A DNA stretch of 64,000 nt from Permianibacter fluminis. GTDB taxonomy: Bacteria; Pseudomonadota; Gammaproteobacteria; Enterobacterales; Permianibacteraceae. The translations under genes and the position numbers were made by a program. The notes beneath the pieces were generated by a model that did no database searches, had not been told where the DNA came from, and saw nothing but the letters and a program-made list of their open reading frames with translations. Positions 33,877 to 42,896 of this stretch are shown here, piece after piece; position 1 is the stretch's first letter; each line of letters begins with the position of its first letter. The stretch lies in assembly GCF_013179735.1 (NCBI RefSeq), contig NZ_JABMEG010000001.1, forward strand, positions 1,674,001 through 1,738,000, in the 5' to 3' direction.

Positions 33877-34617
33877 ATGATGAAACGGACCATGCTGCTG
33901 GCCACTGTGCTGGCGTCAATCACGCTGTTGGCGGGCTGCGGTGCGCTGCACACCTCGATCGCCAAACGCGATCTGGATGTCCAGACCAAGATGAGCGCGT
34001 CGATTTTCTTGGACCCGGTCGAGCCGGAATTGCGCACGGTGTATGTGGATGTCCGCAATACCTCCGACAAGCCGGAATTTGATTTGCGCCCCGATGTGGT
34101 GGCGTTTCTGACCTCCCGTGGCTATCAGGTTATCGACAGCCCGAAGCGCGCCAATTACTGGCTGCAAGCCAACGTACTCCAAGTTGGCAAGACCGACGCC
34201 CGCAATGCCAATGCCGCGATGGCAGCCGGCCCCGGTGTTGCCGGTGGCGCCGTCACCGGTTACGCGCTGCACCGCGCCAGCGGTGGCAGTGGTGGCGCCA
34301 ACGCCGCCGGTGCGATTGTGGTCGGCGCGGTCGCCGGCACGGTCATCGATGCCATGGTCAAAGATATTTACTACAGCGTGATCACCGATATTCAGGTGAT
34401 GGAGCGGTTGCCGGATGGCATCGTCAAAGAAGACAGCGAACACAAACTGCGTCAGGGCACCAGCGGTGACACCGTCTCGACCTATCAGCGCGAAACCGAT
34501 CAACGCAAGTACCAAACCCGCGTGATGAGCTATGCCAACCAGGTCAATCTGGAATGGGAAGAAGCGGCGCCGAGCTTGCGCGCTGGACTCGCCCGCGCCA
34601 TCGCCGGCATGTTCTGA
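33877..34617 (+). CDS. TraT-like complement resistance lipoprotein, copy 1
   Basis: The 246-residue protein has lipobox LLAGC (Cys about 21). It shows the TraT family pattern: GALHTSIAKRDLDVQTKMS, SIFLDPV, RTVYVDVRNTSDK, ANYWLQANVLQVGK, a glycine-rich hydrophobic middle (GPGVAGGAVTGYAL, GAIVVGAVAGTVID), DIYYSVITDIQV and YQTRVMSYANQVNL. Plasmid TraT is an outer-membrane lipoprotein that gives surface exclusion and serum resistance; chromosomal homologs are of unknown role. A GGGGAGAAC site precedes ATG 33877. The next gene is a diverged paralog 41 bp away. Confidence 0.88.
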   Translation: MMKRTMLLATVLASITLLAGCGALHTSIAKRDLDVQTKMSASIFLDPVEPELRTVYVDVRNTSDKPEFDLRPDVVAFLTSRGYQVIDSPKRANYWLQANVLQVGKTDARNANAAMAAGPGVAGGAVTGYALHRASGGSGGANAAGAIVVGAVAGTVIDAMVKDIYYSVITDIQVMERLPDGIVKEDSEHKLRQGTSGDTVSTYQRETDQRKYQTRVMSYANQVNLEWEEAAPSLRAGLARAIAGMF

Positions 34618-34658
34618 GTTGAGCTCGGGTGCAAACCAGGATGGAAAGGCAAATGCGC

Positions 34659-35480
34659 ATGAATGCCGGCAGCGTCATCAGTAAAGGCTTGATCCGCGTC
34701 ATCGCGATCAGCGCGGCGCTCTGGCTGAGCGGCTGTACCGCGCTGCACACGGCGACCAGCAAGCATGATCTGGATGTCCAGACCCGGATGAGTTCCAGCA
34801 TCATCATGACGCCGGTCGAGCCGGAGCAGCGCACGGTGTTCATTCAGGTGCGCAACAGTTCCAGCGAGCCGTCCTTTGATCTGCAGCAGGATATCGTCGA
34901 CGCGATTCGCAAGCGCGGTTATCAGGTGGTCGACAATCCCGCCAGCGCGCATTTCTGGTTGCAGGCCAATGTGCTGTCGGTGGCGAAAGAGCCGCCGGGT
35001 GAATTGCTGGCGGAGTTTGAACACAGCCTGCCGACCGACGATGCCGAATCGGTAACGCCGGAGCCGGTGATCGTGGAAAACGATCGGCGCGACTCCCACG
35101 TCCATGGTGGTGTCCAGTTGGTCTACGGCGGCCATGTCGATCGCAAGGATGTCGAAAAAGTATTGGCAGCGGCGCTGATCATCGGCGTCACCGAATGGAC
35201 CGCCAATGCTTTCGTCAAGGATGTTTACTACACCGTGCTGACCGATATTCAGGTCAGTGAGCGGATTGAGGACGGCGAAGGCTTGGCTCATGAATCTGCG
35301 GAGCACACGCTGCAGCAGGGCGAGTCTGGCGATACCGTCAGCTTCTGGTCACGCGATGTGCCGCAGCGCAAATACCAGACCCGCATTCTCAGTGTTGCCA
35401 ATCAGGTGAATCTGGATTGGGCTGATGCCGCGCCGCTGGTTCGTGAACGCCTGGCGCGGGTGCTGGCCGGCATGTTTTGA
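34659..35480 (+). CDS. TraT-like lipoprotein, copy 2
   Basis: The 273-residue paralog of the preceding gene has the lipobox LWLSGC (Cys about 26) and aligned blocks TALHTATSKHDLDVQTRMS, FIQVRNSSSEPSFDLQQD, HFWLQANVLSVAK, DVYYTVLTDIQVSER and YQTRILSVANQVNLDW. The hydrophobic Gly-rich middle of copy 1 is replaced by an acidic, non-repetitive stretch (about 115-170). ATG 34659 has AAAGG nine bases before it; 34653, 34641 and GTG 34629 are alternatives. The two are clearly a tandem duplication that has diverged, likely one operon ending at the terminator at 35504. Confidence 0.85.
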   Translation: MNAGSVISKGLIRVIAISAALWLSGCTALHTATSKHDLDVQTRMSSSIIMTPVEPEQRTVFIQVRNSSSEPSFDLQQDIVDAIRKRGYQVVDNPASAHFWLQANVLSVAKEPPGELLAEFEHSLPTDDAESVTPEPVIVENDRRDSHVHGGVQLVYGGHVDRKDVEKVLAAALIIGVTEWTANAFVKDVYYTVLTDIQVSERIEDGEGLAHESAEHTLQQGESGDTVSFWSRDVPQRKYQTRILSVANQVNLDWADAAPLVRERLARVLAGMF

Positions 35481-35503
35481 GCGAGCGATTGTGTAAGAAA
35501 AAA

Positions 35504-35530
35504 GGGCCGCGATGCGGCCCTTTTTTTTTG
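35504..35530 (+). terminator. Intrinsic terminator after the TraT pair
   Basis: GGGCCGC (35504-35510), loop GAT, GCGGCCC (35514-35520) and then nine T residues form a textbook rho-independent terminator on the plus strand, with an A-run before it. Confidence 0.92.
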
Positions 35531-35570
35531 TTGGCGTCAGTCACGCTGACGCGAAGGACGAATCGCTATG

Positions 35571-35742
35571 GATCCCTCTCCTTGTCAAGGAAGGGTTAGG
35601 GGTGGTTGAGTGCCGAAAGGAGCCAACAGGCAGACTTAAGTTTCTGCAGACTCTGCAATGACCGAGTATTTGAATCCATTTGCGCAGCGCATTGCTTGCT
35701 GAGTTGAACCACCCCCAGCCCCTCCTTGACAAGGCGGGGGGC
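35571..35742. repeat. Paired inverted CCCCTCCTT elements, copy B
   Basis: The left arm CCTCTCCTTGTCAAGGAAGG, then GTTAGGGGTGGTTGA, and the right arm GTTGAACCACCCCCAGCCCC, then TCCTTGACAAGGCGGGGG, face each other around about 90 bases of unique spacer. It is the same family as 23086, 42150 and 44461, here with a longer spacer, and it lies between convergent genes. Confidence 0.85.
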
Positions 35743-35799
35743 GAAGGTGCGACTTCTTTACTGAGTGGCATTACCGCGATGCGAAACTTTTTATTGGTG

Positions 35800-37947
35800 T
35801 CAGACAATCCTGCGCTGACGTCGGAGGCCGCTCAGCAGTAGCAGTGCCAAGGACAGCACTGACCAGCTACCGCCACCACCGCCGCCACCCGACGAGCTGC
35901 GGTTACTAACGGTGATGGTCACCGGGGCAAAGCTGCGATTGCCGGCCGGATCAATTGCGACCACCGCGAAGGAATAACTGCCGGCGGCATTCGGTGTGCC
36001 GCTCAGCGTGCGGCTGGCAGAATCGAGTTGCAGCCACGTCGGCAGCGGTCCCGGATCGGCTTGCAAGGTGTATTGCAGGGCGCCGTTTTCCGGGTCGGTA
36101 AAGGCATCGGCAGCGAAGCTGTAATTCAGCGCGTCGCCGATCTGAAGCGGTGGTGGTGCAATACCGCCATGATAAATCGGCGGCTCACCAGTGCTGAGCA
36201 GGCGGAAGCTGCGATCAGCACCGCCGGTGTCACCCGCCAGTCCGATGGCGTCTTCGTAATCCTGCCAGTGGCCGTCTTGCCAGCGCATCACGGTGGCGGC
36301 ATTGGCATCCAGCGCCAGACCGGACAAATCGCTGACCGCCAGTTCGACTTTTACGTTGACCAGCTCATCGGGACTGAGCGTGGCTGGCCAGACAAAATCC
36401 AGTTGATAACGATCGCTGTCGTAACGGCGACAAGCCGGTGCCGTGCACCAGCCGGACGTAGTGGTGCTCAAGGTTTCACTGATCGTGCTGCCATCAATGT
36501 GCTGACCGAGCAGGCGAATGACGGGACTCAAGCTGACGTTTTGACCACGGTAGTTGGTTACCACGCCGCCACTGTCTCGCACCCGCATCGGTTTGTTGAA
36601 ATCGAGGATCAACCGATAGCTTTCGCCAATCTGCCAAGCGCCAGCTTCGCTGCGCGCTTGCGCGCGATGGGTGGCGCTGTCGGGTGTCCAGCTTTGCGCG
36701 GCCATCTCGTGGTCATCGCTCAGCCGAATCGCTTGGGCTGCGATCAGCGCCGGTGCGCCGCTTTGATGGTAATAGCCCAGCAGTGAGGCGCGGGTGATTT
36801 CGCTGCGTAGCCGATCAATCTGGCTCGCTGGCAGAATAAAACCATCGTGACTGCTGCCAAAGCCGCCGTATTCGGCGCTGCTGTTGCGTGGCTCGACTTC
36901 CAGCGTGTACGACGGAATTTGGTAGTTGTAGGCAAAGTGGCCGTCAGTGGTGCCCATGCCGGCGTTGATCGGATCTGGATCGACGGCATAGCTGTTGCCG
37001 GTGGCGTTGACCATTTGCTGGGCGAGTGCCAGGGCAATGTCATCGCGCCGTTCGTTGCCGGTGCGTGGCGTGATGTAAACCTTGCTGAAGCTGTGGGTGT
37101 CGATATAGAAGCGCAGCTGATGGCTGGCAAACAGATCAGCGGCTTGTTGCAGGGCCTGGATTTCCGGTTCCGAGCCGGGGCCACTGCCGTGATAGGTCAG
37201 CGCCGCGTTGTTGCCGGAGGAACCATTGCTGCTGGCCCAGAACGGATTGTTGTTACGGTTCAGATCAACGCCGAGCAGGTTGTCGGATTCGGTCGCCAGA
37301 TTTTCATCGACGCCGCGCATGTTCTTCCGCCGCATCCGGCCGTCGCGCGGCCAGTCGCTGGGATCGCCAGCGTACTTTGTCCACATCGCTCGATCCGGAT
37401 AGCGCTGGCTCTGCAGAAAGCCATCCACATTCAGCACCGGGATCAAAACAATCTTGCTGTTCTCCAATAAATACTGATGCAGACCTTGATCGGTTTCGTT
37501 GCTGACCAGCGTTTCAAAAATGCTGGTGACGGCTTCCGGCGTCTGCCATTCGCGGGCGTGGATGCCGCCGTTTTGCAGCATGCCCGCTTCGACAATGCTG
37601 CCTTCGGCGGTGTTGCCATCGGCATCGGACAAAACATAAGCCCAGATCGGTCGGCCGGCAGTCGTGCTGCCGATCTGCACGGCGGCAACATTGGCGCTGT
37701 CGGTATCGAGTTGCTGGTGCCGCGCATGCAGGCTGGCATAACTGCGAAAACCGGCGACCGGCGTCAGCGAATCAATCGGCGATGGCACCGGATAACCGAG
37801 CGCCACGGTGTTGCTACCCGCAGGCGATTGCGTGTACTGCAGTTGGGTGGCGGAGCACACGCCGGCAGCCATGACAGTCATGACTGTCGTGGCAGTAACA
37901 ACAGCCGCGATCGCGAAGGTTGGTTCTTTTCTGATCGGCCGTGTCAT
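35800..37947 (-). CDS. M14 zinc carboxypeptidase with GlyGly-CTERM sorting tail
   Basis: The 715-residue secreted protein has an N-terminal signal (about 1-33). The M14 peptidase domain has zinc ligands in GIHAREWQTPEA (His about 130, Glu about 133) and DTHSFSK (about 285), substrate-binding VDLNRN (about 231), and the catalytic Glu in YTLEVEPR (about 350). A C-terminal putative Ig / cadherin-like region follows (SYSFAVVAIDPAGNRSF). The tail is SSSGGGGGGGSWSVLSLALL, then a Leu-rich segment and RRQRR: the GlyGly-CTERM motif cut by rhombosortase after type II secretion. The stop-start overlap with the upstream gene (37944-37947) suggests translational coupling. Confidence 0.9.
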   Translation of the reverse strand: MTRPIRKEPTFAIAAVVTATTVMTVMAAGVCSATQLQYTQSPAGSNTVALGYPVPSPIDSLTPVAGFRSYASLHARHQQLDTDSANVAAVQIGSTTAGRPIWAYVLSDADGNTAEGSIVEAGMLQNGGIHAREWQTPEAVTSIFETLVSNETDQGLHQYLLENSKIVLIPVLNVDGFLQSQRYPDRAMWTKYAGDPSDWPRDGRMRRKNMRGVDENLATESDNLLGVDLNRNNNPFWASSNGSSGNNAALTYHGSGPGSEPEIQALQQAADLFASHQLRFYIDTHSFSKVYITPRTGNERRDDIALALAQQMVNATGNSYAVDPDPINAGMGTTDGHFAYNYQIPSYTLEVEPRNSSAEYGGFGSSHDGFILPASQIDRLRSEITRASLLGYYHQSGAPALIAAQAIRLSDDHEMAAQSWTPDSATHRAQARSEAGAWQIGESYRLILDFNKPMRVRDSGGVVTNYRGQNVSLSPVIRLLGQHIDGSTISETLSTTTSGWCTAPACRRYDSDRYQLDFVWPATLSPDELVNVKVELAVSDLSGLALDANAATVMRWQDGHWQDYEDAIGLAGDTGGADRSFRLLSTGEPPIYHGGIAPPPLQIGDALNYSFAADAFTDPENGALQYTLQADPGPLPTWLQLDSASRTLSGTPNAAGSYSFAVVAIDPAGNRSFAPVTITVSNRSSSGGGGGGGSWSVLSLALLLLSGLRRQRRIV

Positions 37948-38993
37948 GGCTGCAACTCCCGGCGGACTTTGGCACTGAGCTGGGGCTGCTTGGCGGCTTG
38001 TTGCAATTGCTGGCGTGCGGCCGGCGTTGCCAACAGCCGCAGCGCATAGATGGCGTTCAGTTGCTGCGCTTCATTCTTGCTGGCGAGCCAGCGTTGCAGC
38101 GTCGGTAATGTCTGCTCGCCCTGTTGTTGCAACCAAGCCGCGATTGCCGAGCGATCGCCGGATGCCGCCGCTTGTTGCAGGCGTTGCTGCGCGCCGGCAT
38201 CGGCGACAGTTGCCAACTGAAACCAGCTCTGTGAACGCAGCGCCGGATTGGCGAGCGCGGCGTCGTACAAGGCCAGTTGCTGATCGGGAAATTCGGTGGC
38301 GACGGCGCTGAGCAAGCGGCTACCGATCTCGCCCGGCTCGCGCCGCAGCAGCGCGGCGGCGAGCGTGGCATCGTGCACGGCGAGGGCAACTGCGGCAGCC
38401 AGTTCCGGCGCCTGTTTTGCCAGTGTCGGCCGCTCGATATCGGCCAGTCGCGCCGGCCAGTCGCCCGCGGGTTGTTGCAGGGCCAGCAGCCAGCTGTCGC
38501 GTTCGCTGGCGTCAAGTTGCTGCCACTGCGCCGCGGCTTGCATCACGCTGTCGCGGTCGAGTGTCTGGCGCAACACGGCGGCGCGCGCCTGCGTTTGCCA
38601 CCAACGCAGCGTTGCCTGCGCGGCCTGGGCAACCGGTGCCTGCGAAACGGCGCGCAAGCGGCCTTCGACATCCTGATTCAACAGCACATCGTCCGGCGAC
38701 TGACTGAGCCGGGTCGCAAGTGCGAGTGCGGCGGGCGTCGGGTCTTGCGTGCGCAGTTGCTGCATCGCTTCGTGCAACAGCCAGGTGCGTGCGGCGGCGG
38801 CCACGGCTGGATCACTCGGCAGGCCATCAAGCTCGCCGTGATAGCTGCCGGCCAGCCGGATTTGTTCAAGTTGTTGTTGATAGCGCTGGGCGGCCGGTTC
38901 GCTGAGCTGGGCGCGCCATTCACTGACCGAGATCGGCGCGTTGGCAGCCAGCGCTGAAGAACAAAACAACAGCAGCAATACAACGACGGGCAT
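37944..38993 (-). CDS. Secreted alpha-helical (HEAT-like) protein, unknown function
   Basis: The 349-residue protein has a signal peptide (MPVVVLLLLFCSSALAANA). The remainder is almost all Ala/Leu/Gln-rich helices in a repeating pattern (for example ATRLSQSPDDVLLNQDVEG, SGDRSAIAAWLQQQGEQTLP and LQRWLASKNEAQQLNAIYA), as in HEAT/TPR-like solenoids. ATG 38993, with AAGGA seven bases before, is better than the GTG 18 bases upstream. The last four bases overlap the start of the M14 carboxypeptidase gene, so it is probably made in step with it and may be its chaperone, inhibitor or secretion helper. No family assignment. Confidence 0.72.
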   Translation of the reverse strand: MPVVVLLLLFCSSALAANAPISVSEWRAQLSEPAAQRYQQQLEQIRLAGSYHGELDGLPSDPAVAAAARTWLLHEAMQQLRTQDPTPAALALATRLSQSPDDVLLNQDVEGRLRAVSQAPVAQAAQATLRWWQTQARAAVLRQTLDRDSVMQAAAQWQQLDASERDSWLLALQQPAGDWPARLADIERPTLAKQAPELAAAVALAVHDATLAAALLRREPGEIGSRLLSAVATEFPDQQLALYDAALANPALRSQSWFQLATVADAGAQQRLQQAAASGDRSAIAAWLQQQGEQTLPTLQRWLASKNEAQQLNAIYALRLLATPAARQQLQQAAKQPQLSAKVRRELQP

Positions 38994-39243
38994 GGCAGGT
39001 TCCTTGGCCACGGCAATTGCTTGCGGTATAGCGCGTCGCCCGCCGGTTTGTCGAGCGACTGGTAATAAGCCGTGATCGGCGTCGCGCTGCTGGCTGGCAT
39101 CGGTGGCGAGCGTGGTTGGTGAGACCGGTTACGGAGCGTGTTTGCTGAGATGGATTGTTGAGCCGGATTGGCAAGCTTGATTAGCGACAGCGAGGGCTGA
39201 GATCGACCGGCCGGATTGATGGACCAGTGCCGTCGCTGGCGCG

Positions 39244-39927
39244 TCAGCGCTGAGTACTGGTCGGCAGGCGCAGCAGCGCGGCCGGATCCGGATCGCGGAC
39301 GGCGCTGGCAAACAATTGGTTCAGCCAGTGCCGATGCAATTGCCAGAGCAATTTGCCGTCGCTGCCGAGCTCCTTGCTGCATTGCTTGGCGATGTCGGTG
39401 GTGCGGTAGAAATACGTGATCAGCGCGGTCAGCTCGCTGGTCGGCCAGCGGCAGCCAAACTGGCGCAGGCAATCGGACCAGAACCGGATCTGCGCGCGTT
39501 CATGCGCGTCTTCGAGCGGATGCAATTCCGGCATCAGTTCCATCGCCCGCCAGAGCGGGCCGTAGCCGACGAAACGTTCATCAAGCGCGTCCAGCGCGCT
39601 GTCAAGCGCATCCAGCGTGTCCTGCCAGCTGAGCTGGCGCGCGAGGATGTCCTGTTGGGCCACACGCACGGCTTGCAGCCATTGTTCGGCCAGCCGGTAG
39701 ATGATCGCTTCCTTGTTCGGAAACAGGTGATACAGCGACTTGATGCCTATCCCGGCCCGTTCGGCAATGGCATTGGTGTTGAGCGCGGCAAAGCCCTGTT
39801 CGGCCAGCAGCGCCAGGGTCGCCTGCTCAATCAGCCGGACCACTTCCTGCGAGCGTTTCTGCTGCGGCAGGCGCCGCATACGCAGGCTTTCCGGGGGCTC
39901 GATGTGGCTGCTGACAGGATCGGACAT
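39244..39927 (-). CDS. TetR/AcrR-family regulator
   Basis: The 227-residue protein has the TetR HTH at about 20-70 (SQEVVRLIEQATLALLAEQG, LNTNAIAERAGIGIKSLYHL, FPNKEAIIYRLAE). The C-terminal ligand domain (WQDTLDALDSALDALDERFV, WRAMELMPEL) is of the type found in many uncharacterised members. ATG 39927 is chosen because the HTH begins soon after; the longer frame would overlap the divergent promoter. It is divergent from the amidohydrolase gene at 40169, with a clear inverted repeat between. Confidence 0.85.
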   Translation of the reverse strand: MSDPVSSHIEPPESLRMRRLPQQKRSQEVVRLIEQATLALLAEQGFAALNTNAIAERAGIGIKSLYHLFPNKEAIIYRLAEQWLQAVRVAQQDILARQLSWQDTLDALDSALDALDERFVGYGPLWRAMELMPELHPLEDAHERAQIRFWSDCLRQFGCRWPTSELTALITYFYRTTDIAKQCSKELGSDGKLLWQLHRHWLNQLFASAVRDPDPAALLRLPTSTQR

Positions 39928-40087
39928 GGTGCTCGTGCGGGCCTCTGTTTTCTGGAAACCGGTGATCAGGAACTGATGGTGGGGCCGGCTTGCCGGGCAC
40001 TGTACGGGGCGGGGCGGGCCGCCGGCAACCCGAGCGTCGTCCCGGTCGCGGTAGTGGTCGCTTGCTGCGGTGCAGCTTGGGCAGTCG

Positions 40088-40133
40088 TTGACAATTGCAG
40101 TAATGACTGTAATGTGCAGTAAAAGCTGCACAT
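40088..40133 (+). promoter_or_regulatory. Promoter and TetR operator upstream of the amidohydrolase gene
   Basis: TTGACA at 40088-40093 and TAATGT at 40110-40115 (16 bases apart) fit a housekeeping promoter for the plus-strand gene. A perfect 8-bp inverted repeat ATGTGCAG (40112-40119) and CTGCACAT (40126-40133) with a 6-base spacer overlaps the -10 box and start region, the typical site for a repressor dimer. Confidence 0.6.
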
Positions 40134-40168
40134 AAACAAGACGTCAACCCAGCCAGGAGGGAGTAGCA

Positions 40169-42115
40169 GTGACCAGCCTACAGAACCCATTGATCCGTTA
40201 TGGCCGCCAGCTTGGCGTCGCAGCCGCTTTGCTGCTGGCGTTGGCCGGCTGCGGCGATTCCAGCGACGGCCCCGATCAGCAGGGCGCCATCTACGTCAAC
40301 GCCAAGGTCTATACCCAGAACGACCAGCGTCAGGTTGCCGAGGCCTTCGTGGTCGCCGACGGCAAATTCCTGCAAGTCGGCAGCCGTGCTGACGCCGAGT
40401 CCTACAACAGCCGCGGTTTTCAGATTGTCGATCTGGGCGGCAAGATGGTGCTGCCCGGCCTGCACGACAACCATGTGCACGGTCTCGGCACTGTCGCGCT
40501 CGACATGTGCGATTTGGATGGCGAGCCAGTGACACTGGATGAGCTGGCCGCGAAGGTGACAGTTTGTCTCGCGCATTACGCCATCCCGGACGGGCAGTGG
40601 CTGGTGATCAATCAGTGGGTGCCGTACGAGGGCAATGATCCGACGGTGAATTACAGCACCGTGCTGCAGGCGCTCGATGCCGCAGCGCCGAATCACCCGG
40701 TGATGCTGAGCGGGGTCGACGGTCACGCCAGCGCGTACAACACCGTGGCGCTCGCCATGGCGCTGGATGCTGACGGCAACACGGTTGGCTACAGCAGTGA
40801 ATCACTGGCACCGGGCGGCGTGTTTGAAGTGTATGCGCCTTACGTCAATCTCGAATCCGGCGTCATCCGCGAGGACGCCCGCTACGCGATTCCGTCGCCG
40901 GACACCAACCTGCTGAGTGCCAGTGGTCCGGAAGCCGATGCGCTGTACGGCGCGATCCTGCCGGGCGTGGCCGAGATGTTTGCCTCGCGCGGCATCACCA
41001 GCATTCAGGATGCCTGCGTCAACGATTTCGTCCGCTCGCAATACAGCAAGATGGAAGCGCAAAGCCTGCTGCACATGCGGGTCACGGCAGCCACCTGTTT
41101 TGTTGCCGATGATTATGGCGGCGTGGTCGATATTGACGGTCATTTGGCCAAGGCCAATGAAGTGCGCAGTGCCTTTGCGGCCGATCCGCTGATCAAGGCC
41201 GATGCCGTCAAGATATTCATCGATGGCGTGCTCGAAGGCGATCCGTTCAGCAACCCTCCGTTCGCGCCGAACGCCGGCATGCTGCACAACTTCCAGACCC
41301 CGCATCTGCATTACGACGCCGACAGCGGTGCCGTCACCGTTGAAGCCGACAGCGAGGATTCCGGCAACAACGGCATCGTCAATTACGAAACCGACGTGCT
41401 CAAGGATTATGTCAGCGCGCTCGATGCGGCGGGTTTTAGCGTGCACATGCACAGCATTGGTGATCGCAGCACCCGCGCGGCGATCGATGCGCTGCAGGCA
41501 GCGCGCGATCGCAATGGCGCCAGCGGCATTCCGCACACCATTGCCCATCTGCAGATGGTGCATCCGGACGATCAGCAGCGGCTTGGCGCGCTCGGTGTTT
41601 ACCTGACGTTTACCTACGCCTGGATCGGTACGCTGCCGGAATACGATGTGCTGGTGACGCCGTTTATCGAGCCGAGTGTGGCCGGTCAGGACATTCTGAG
41701 CGTGCTGTACAACGCCAGCAGTTACAGCTGGTCGGCGGTGTATCCGGTGGAATCGTCACGCCAGGCCGGTGCGACCCTGGTCGCCGGCAGTGATGCTCCA
41801 GTCGACAAGCGCGATCCGCGGCCGTTCGTCAATATTGCGGCCGGCGTCACCCGCGCCTCGGCCGGTGGCTTGCCGTACAACGCCGCGCAGCGGACCTCGC
41901 TGACGGAAATGATCGCGGCCTACACCATCAACGGTGCCCGTGCGGTGCGCCAGCAGGCGATCAGTGGTTCGATTGAAACCGGCAAGTCAGCCGATTTTGT
42001 CGTGCTCGATCGCAATCTGTTTGATCTGGTGGCAAGCGGTCATCCGGAACAGATAGCCGATACCGAAGTGGAATTGACGGTGTTTCGTGGTGAGCCGGTT
42101 TATCGCAAACCCTGA
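40169..42115 (+). CDS. Amidohydrolase family lipoprotein (YtcJ-like, Amidohydro_3)
   Basis: The 648-residue protein starts at GTG 40169 with a perfect AGGAGG eight bases before. It has a lipoprotein signal with lipobox LALAGC (Cys about 28). It has the YtcJ-like amidohydrolase plan: IYVNAKVYTQND, LPGLHDNHVHGLG (metal-binding HxH), a long middle region, HMHSIGDRSTRAA, AHLQMVHPDD, and VAGSDAPVDKRDPRPF with the metal Asp, then the TINGARAVRQ and GKSADFVVLD close. Such enzymes hydrolyse amides or related bonds with a metal-activated water; the substrate is unknown. It is probably outer-membrane linked and under the divergent TetR. Confidence 0.9.
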   Translation: MTSLQNPLIRYGRQLGVAAALLLALAGCGDSSDGPDQQGAIYVNAKVYTQNDQRQVAEAFVVADGKFLQVGSRADAESYNSRGFQIVDLGGKMVLPGLHDNHVHGLGTVALDMCDLDGEPVTLDELAAKVTVCLAHYAIPDGQWLVINQWVPYEGNDPTVNYSTVLQALDAAAPNHPVMLSGVDGHASAYNTVALAMALDADGNTVGYSSESLAPGGVFEVYAPYVNLESGVIREDARYAIPSPDTNLLSASGPEADALYGAILPGVAEMFASRGITSIQDACVNDFVRSQYSKMEAQSLLHMRVTAATCFVADDYGGVVDIDGHLAKANEVRSAFAADPLIKADAVKIFIDGVLEGDPFSNPPFAPNAGMLHNFQTPHLHYDADSGAVTVEADSEDSGNNGIVNYETDVLKDYVSALDAAGFSVHMHSIGDRSTRAAIDALQAARDRNGASGIPHTIAHLQMVHPDDQQRLGALGVYLTFTYAWIGTLPEYDVLVTPFIEPSVAGQDILSVLYNASSYSWSAVYPVESSRQAGATLVAGSDAPVDKRDPRPFVNIAAGVTRASAGGLPYNAAQRTSLTEMIAAYTINGARAVRQQAISGSIETGKSADFVVLDRNLFDLVASGHPEQIADTEVELTVFRGEPVYRKP

Positions 42116-42149
42116 TCGAAAACCGCAATTGATCGTGTGGTGGCTTTTG

Positions 42150-42275
42150 CTCCCCTCCTTGTCAAGGAGGGGCAGGGGGGGGTTAAGCGCAGGTTGAGAT
42201 GTCGTTCACTACTGGCGCGTTGCGCGTTATTCCTGCAACCACCCCTAACCCCTCCTTGACAAGGAGGGGGATCAA
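42150..42275. repeat. Paired inverted CCCCTCCTT elements, copy C
   Basis: The left arm CTCCCCTCCTTGTCAAGGAG, then GGGCAGGGGGGGGTT, and the right arm GCAACCACCCCTAACCCCTC, then CTTGACAAGGAGGGGGATCA, are inverted around a 45-base spacer. It lies between the convergent amidohydrolase and smpB genes. Confidence 0.85.
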
Positions 42276-42296
42276 TCCAGTGGGCGATTCCGTTTT

Positions 42297-42779
42297 TCAG
42301 CGCACGTGCTTCTTCATCGTCCGCTCTTTTTCGCGTTGCCAGTCGCGCTCTTTGCTGGTGTCGCGCTTGTCGTGTTCCTGTTTGCCTTTGGCAAGGCCGA
42401 TGCCGACCTTGACCCGGTTGGCTTTCCAGTACAGCGAGGTGGCCACCACGGTATAGCCCTTGATGGCCACCGCCTGATTCAGTTTGACGATTTCGGATTT
42501 CTTCAGCAGCAGCTTGCGGGTTGCGGTCGGGTCGGCGACCACGTGCGTCGAGGCCGACAACAGCGGCATGATCTGGGCGCCGATCAGAAACGCTTCGCCG
42601 TTCTTGAACATGACATAGCTGTCGGTCAGATTGGCTTTGCCGGCGCGCAGGGATTTGACTTCCCAGCCTTGCAGGACAATGCCGGCTTCGCTGCGCTGTT
42701 CGATGAAATAATCGAAGTTCGCCCGCCGGTTGGTCGCGATGGTGGCATCACCGGGTTTGCTGTTCTTGTCTTTTGCCAT
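42297..42779 (-). CDS. smpB: SsrA-binding protein SmpB
   Basis: The 160-residue protein has the SmpB pattern: [65 protein letters not shown], then the basic C-terminal tail with [17 protein letters not shown] and [16 protein letters not shown]. SmpB binds tmRNA and brings it to stalled ribosomes. ATG 42779 has a GAGG site and gives the usual length; the longer reading frame upstream is not SmpB. It is divergent from ratA-rnfH, the usual gammaproteobacterial arrangement, and its RNA partner is at 27488-27839. Confidence 0.97.
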   Translation of the reverse strand: MAKDKNSKPGDATIATNRRANFDYFIEQRSEAGIVLQGWEVKSLRAGKANLTDSYVMFKNGEAFLIGAQIMPLLSASTHVVADPTATRKLLLKKSEIVKLNQAVAIKGYTVVATSLYWKANRVKVGIGLAKGKQEHDKRDTSKERDWQREKERTMKKHVR

Positions 42780-42896
42780 GGCACGCAGGACCTCAAAGGG
42801 GCGGCCATTATAGCGATGCCGGCGCCGGCGTGGGGCGAGTTCGGGACCGCGCTGTGCTAGCATTTGCGGCCATTCCGCTGCTGCCATTTTGCCGTT

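Noticed and set aside
33877-35480. Plasmid transfer region because of TraT homologs
   Set aside because: No other tra genes, relaxase or origin of transfer are present and the neighbours are chromosomal.
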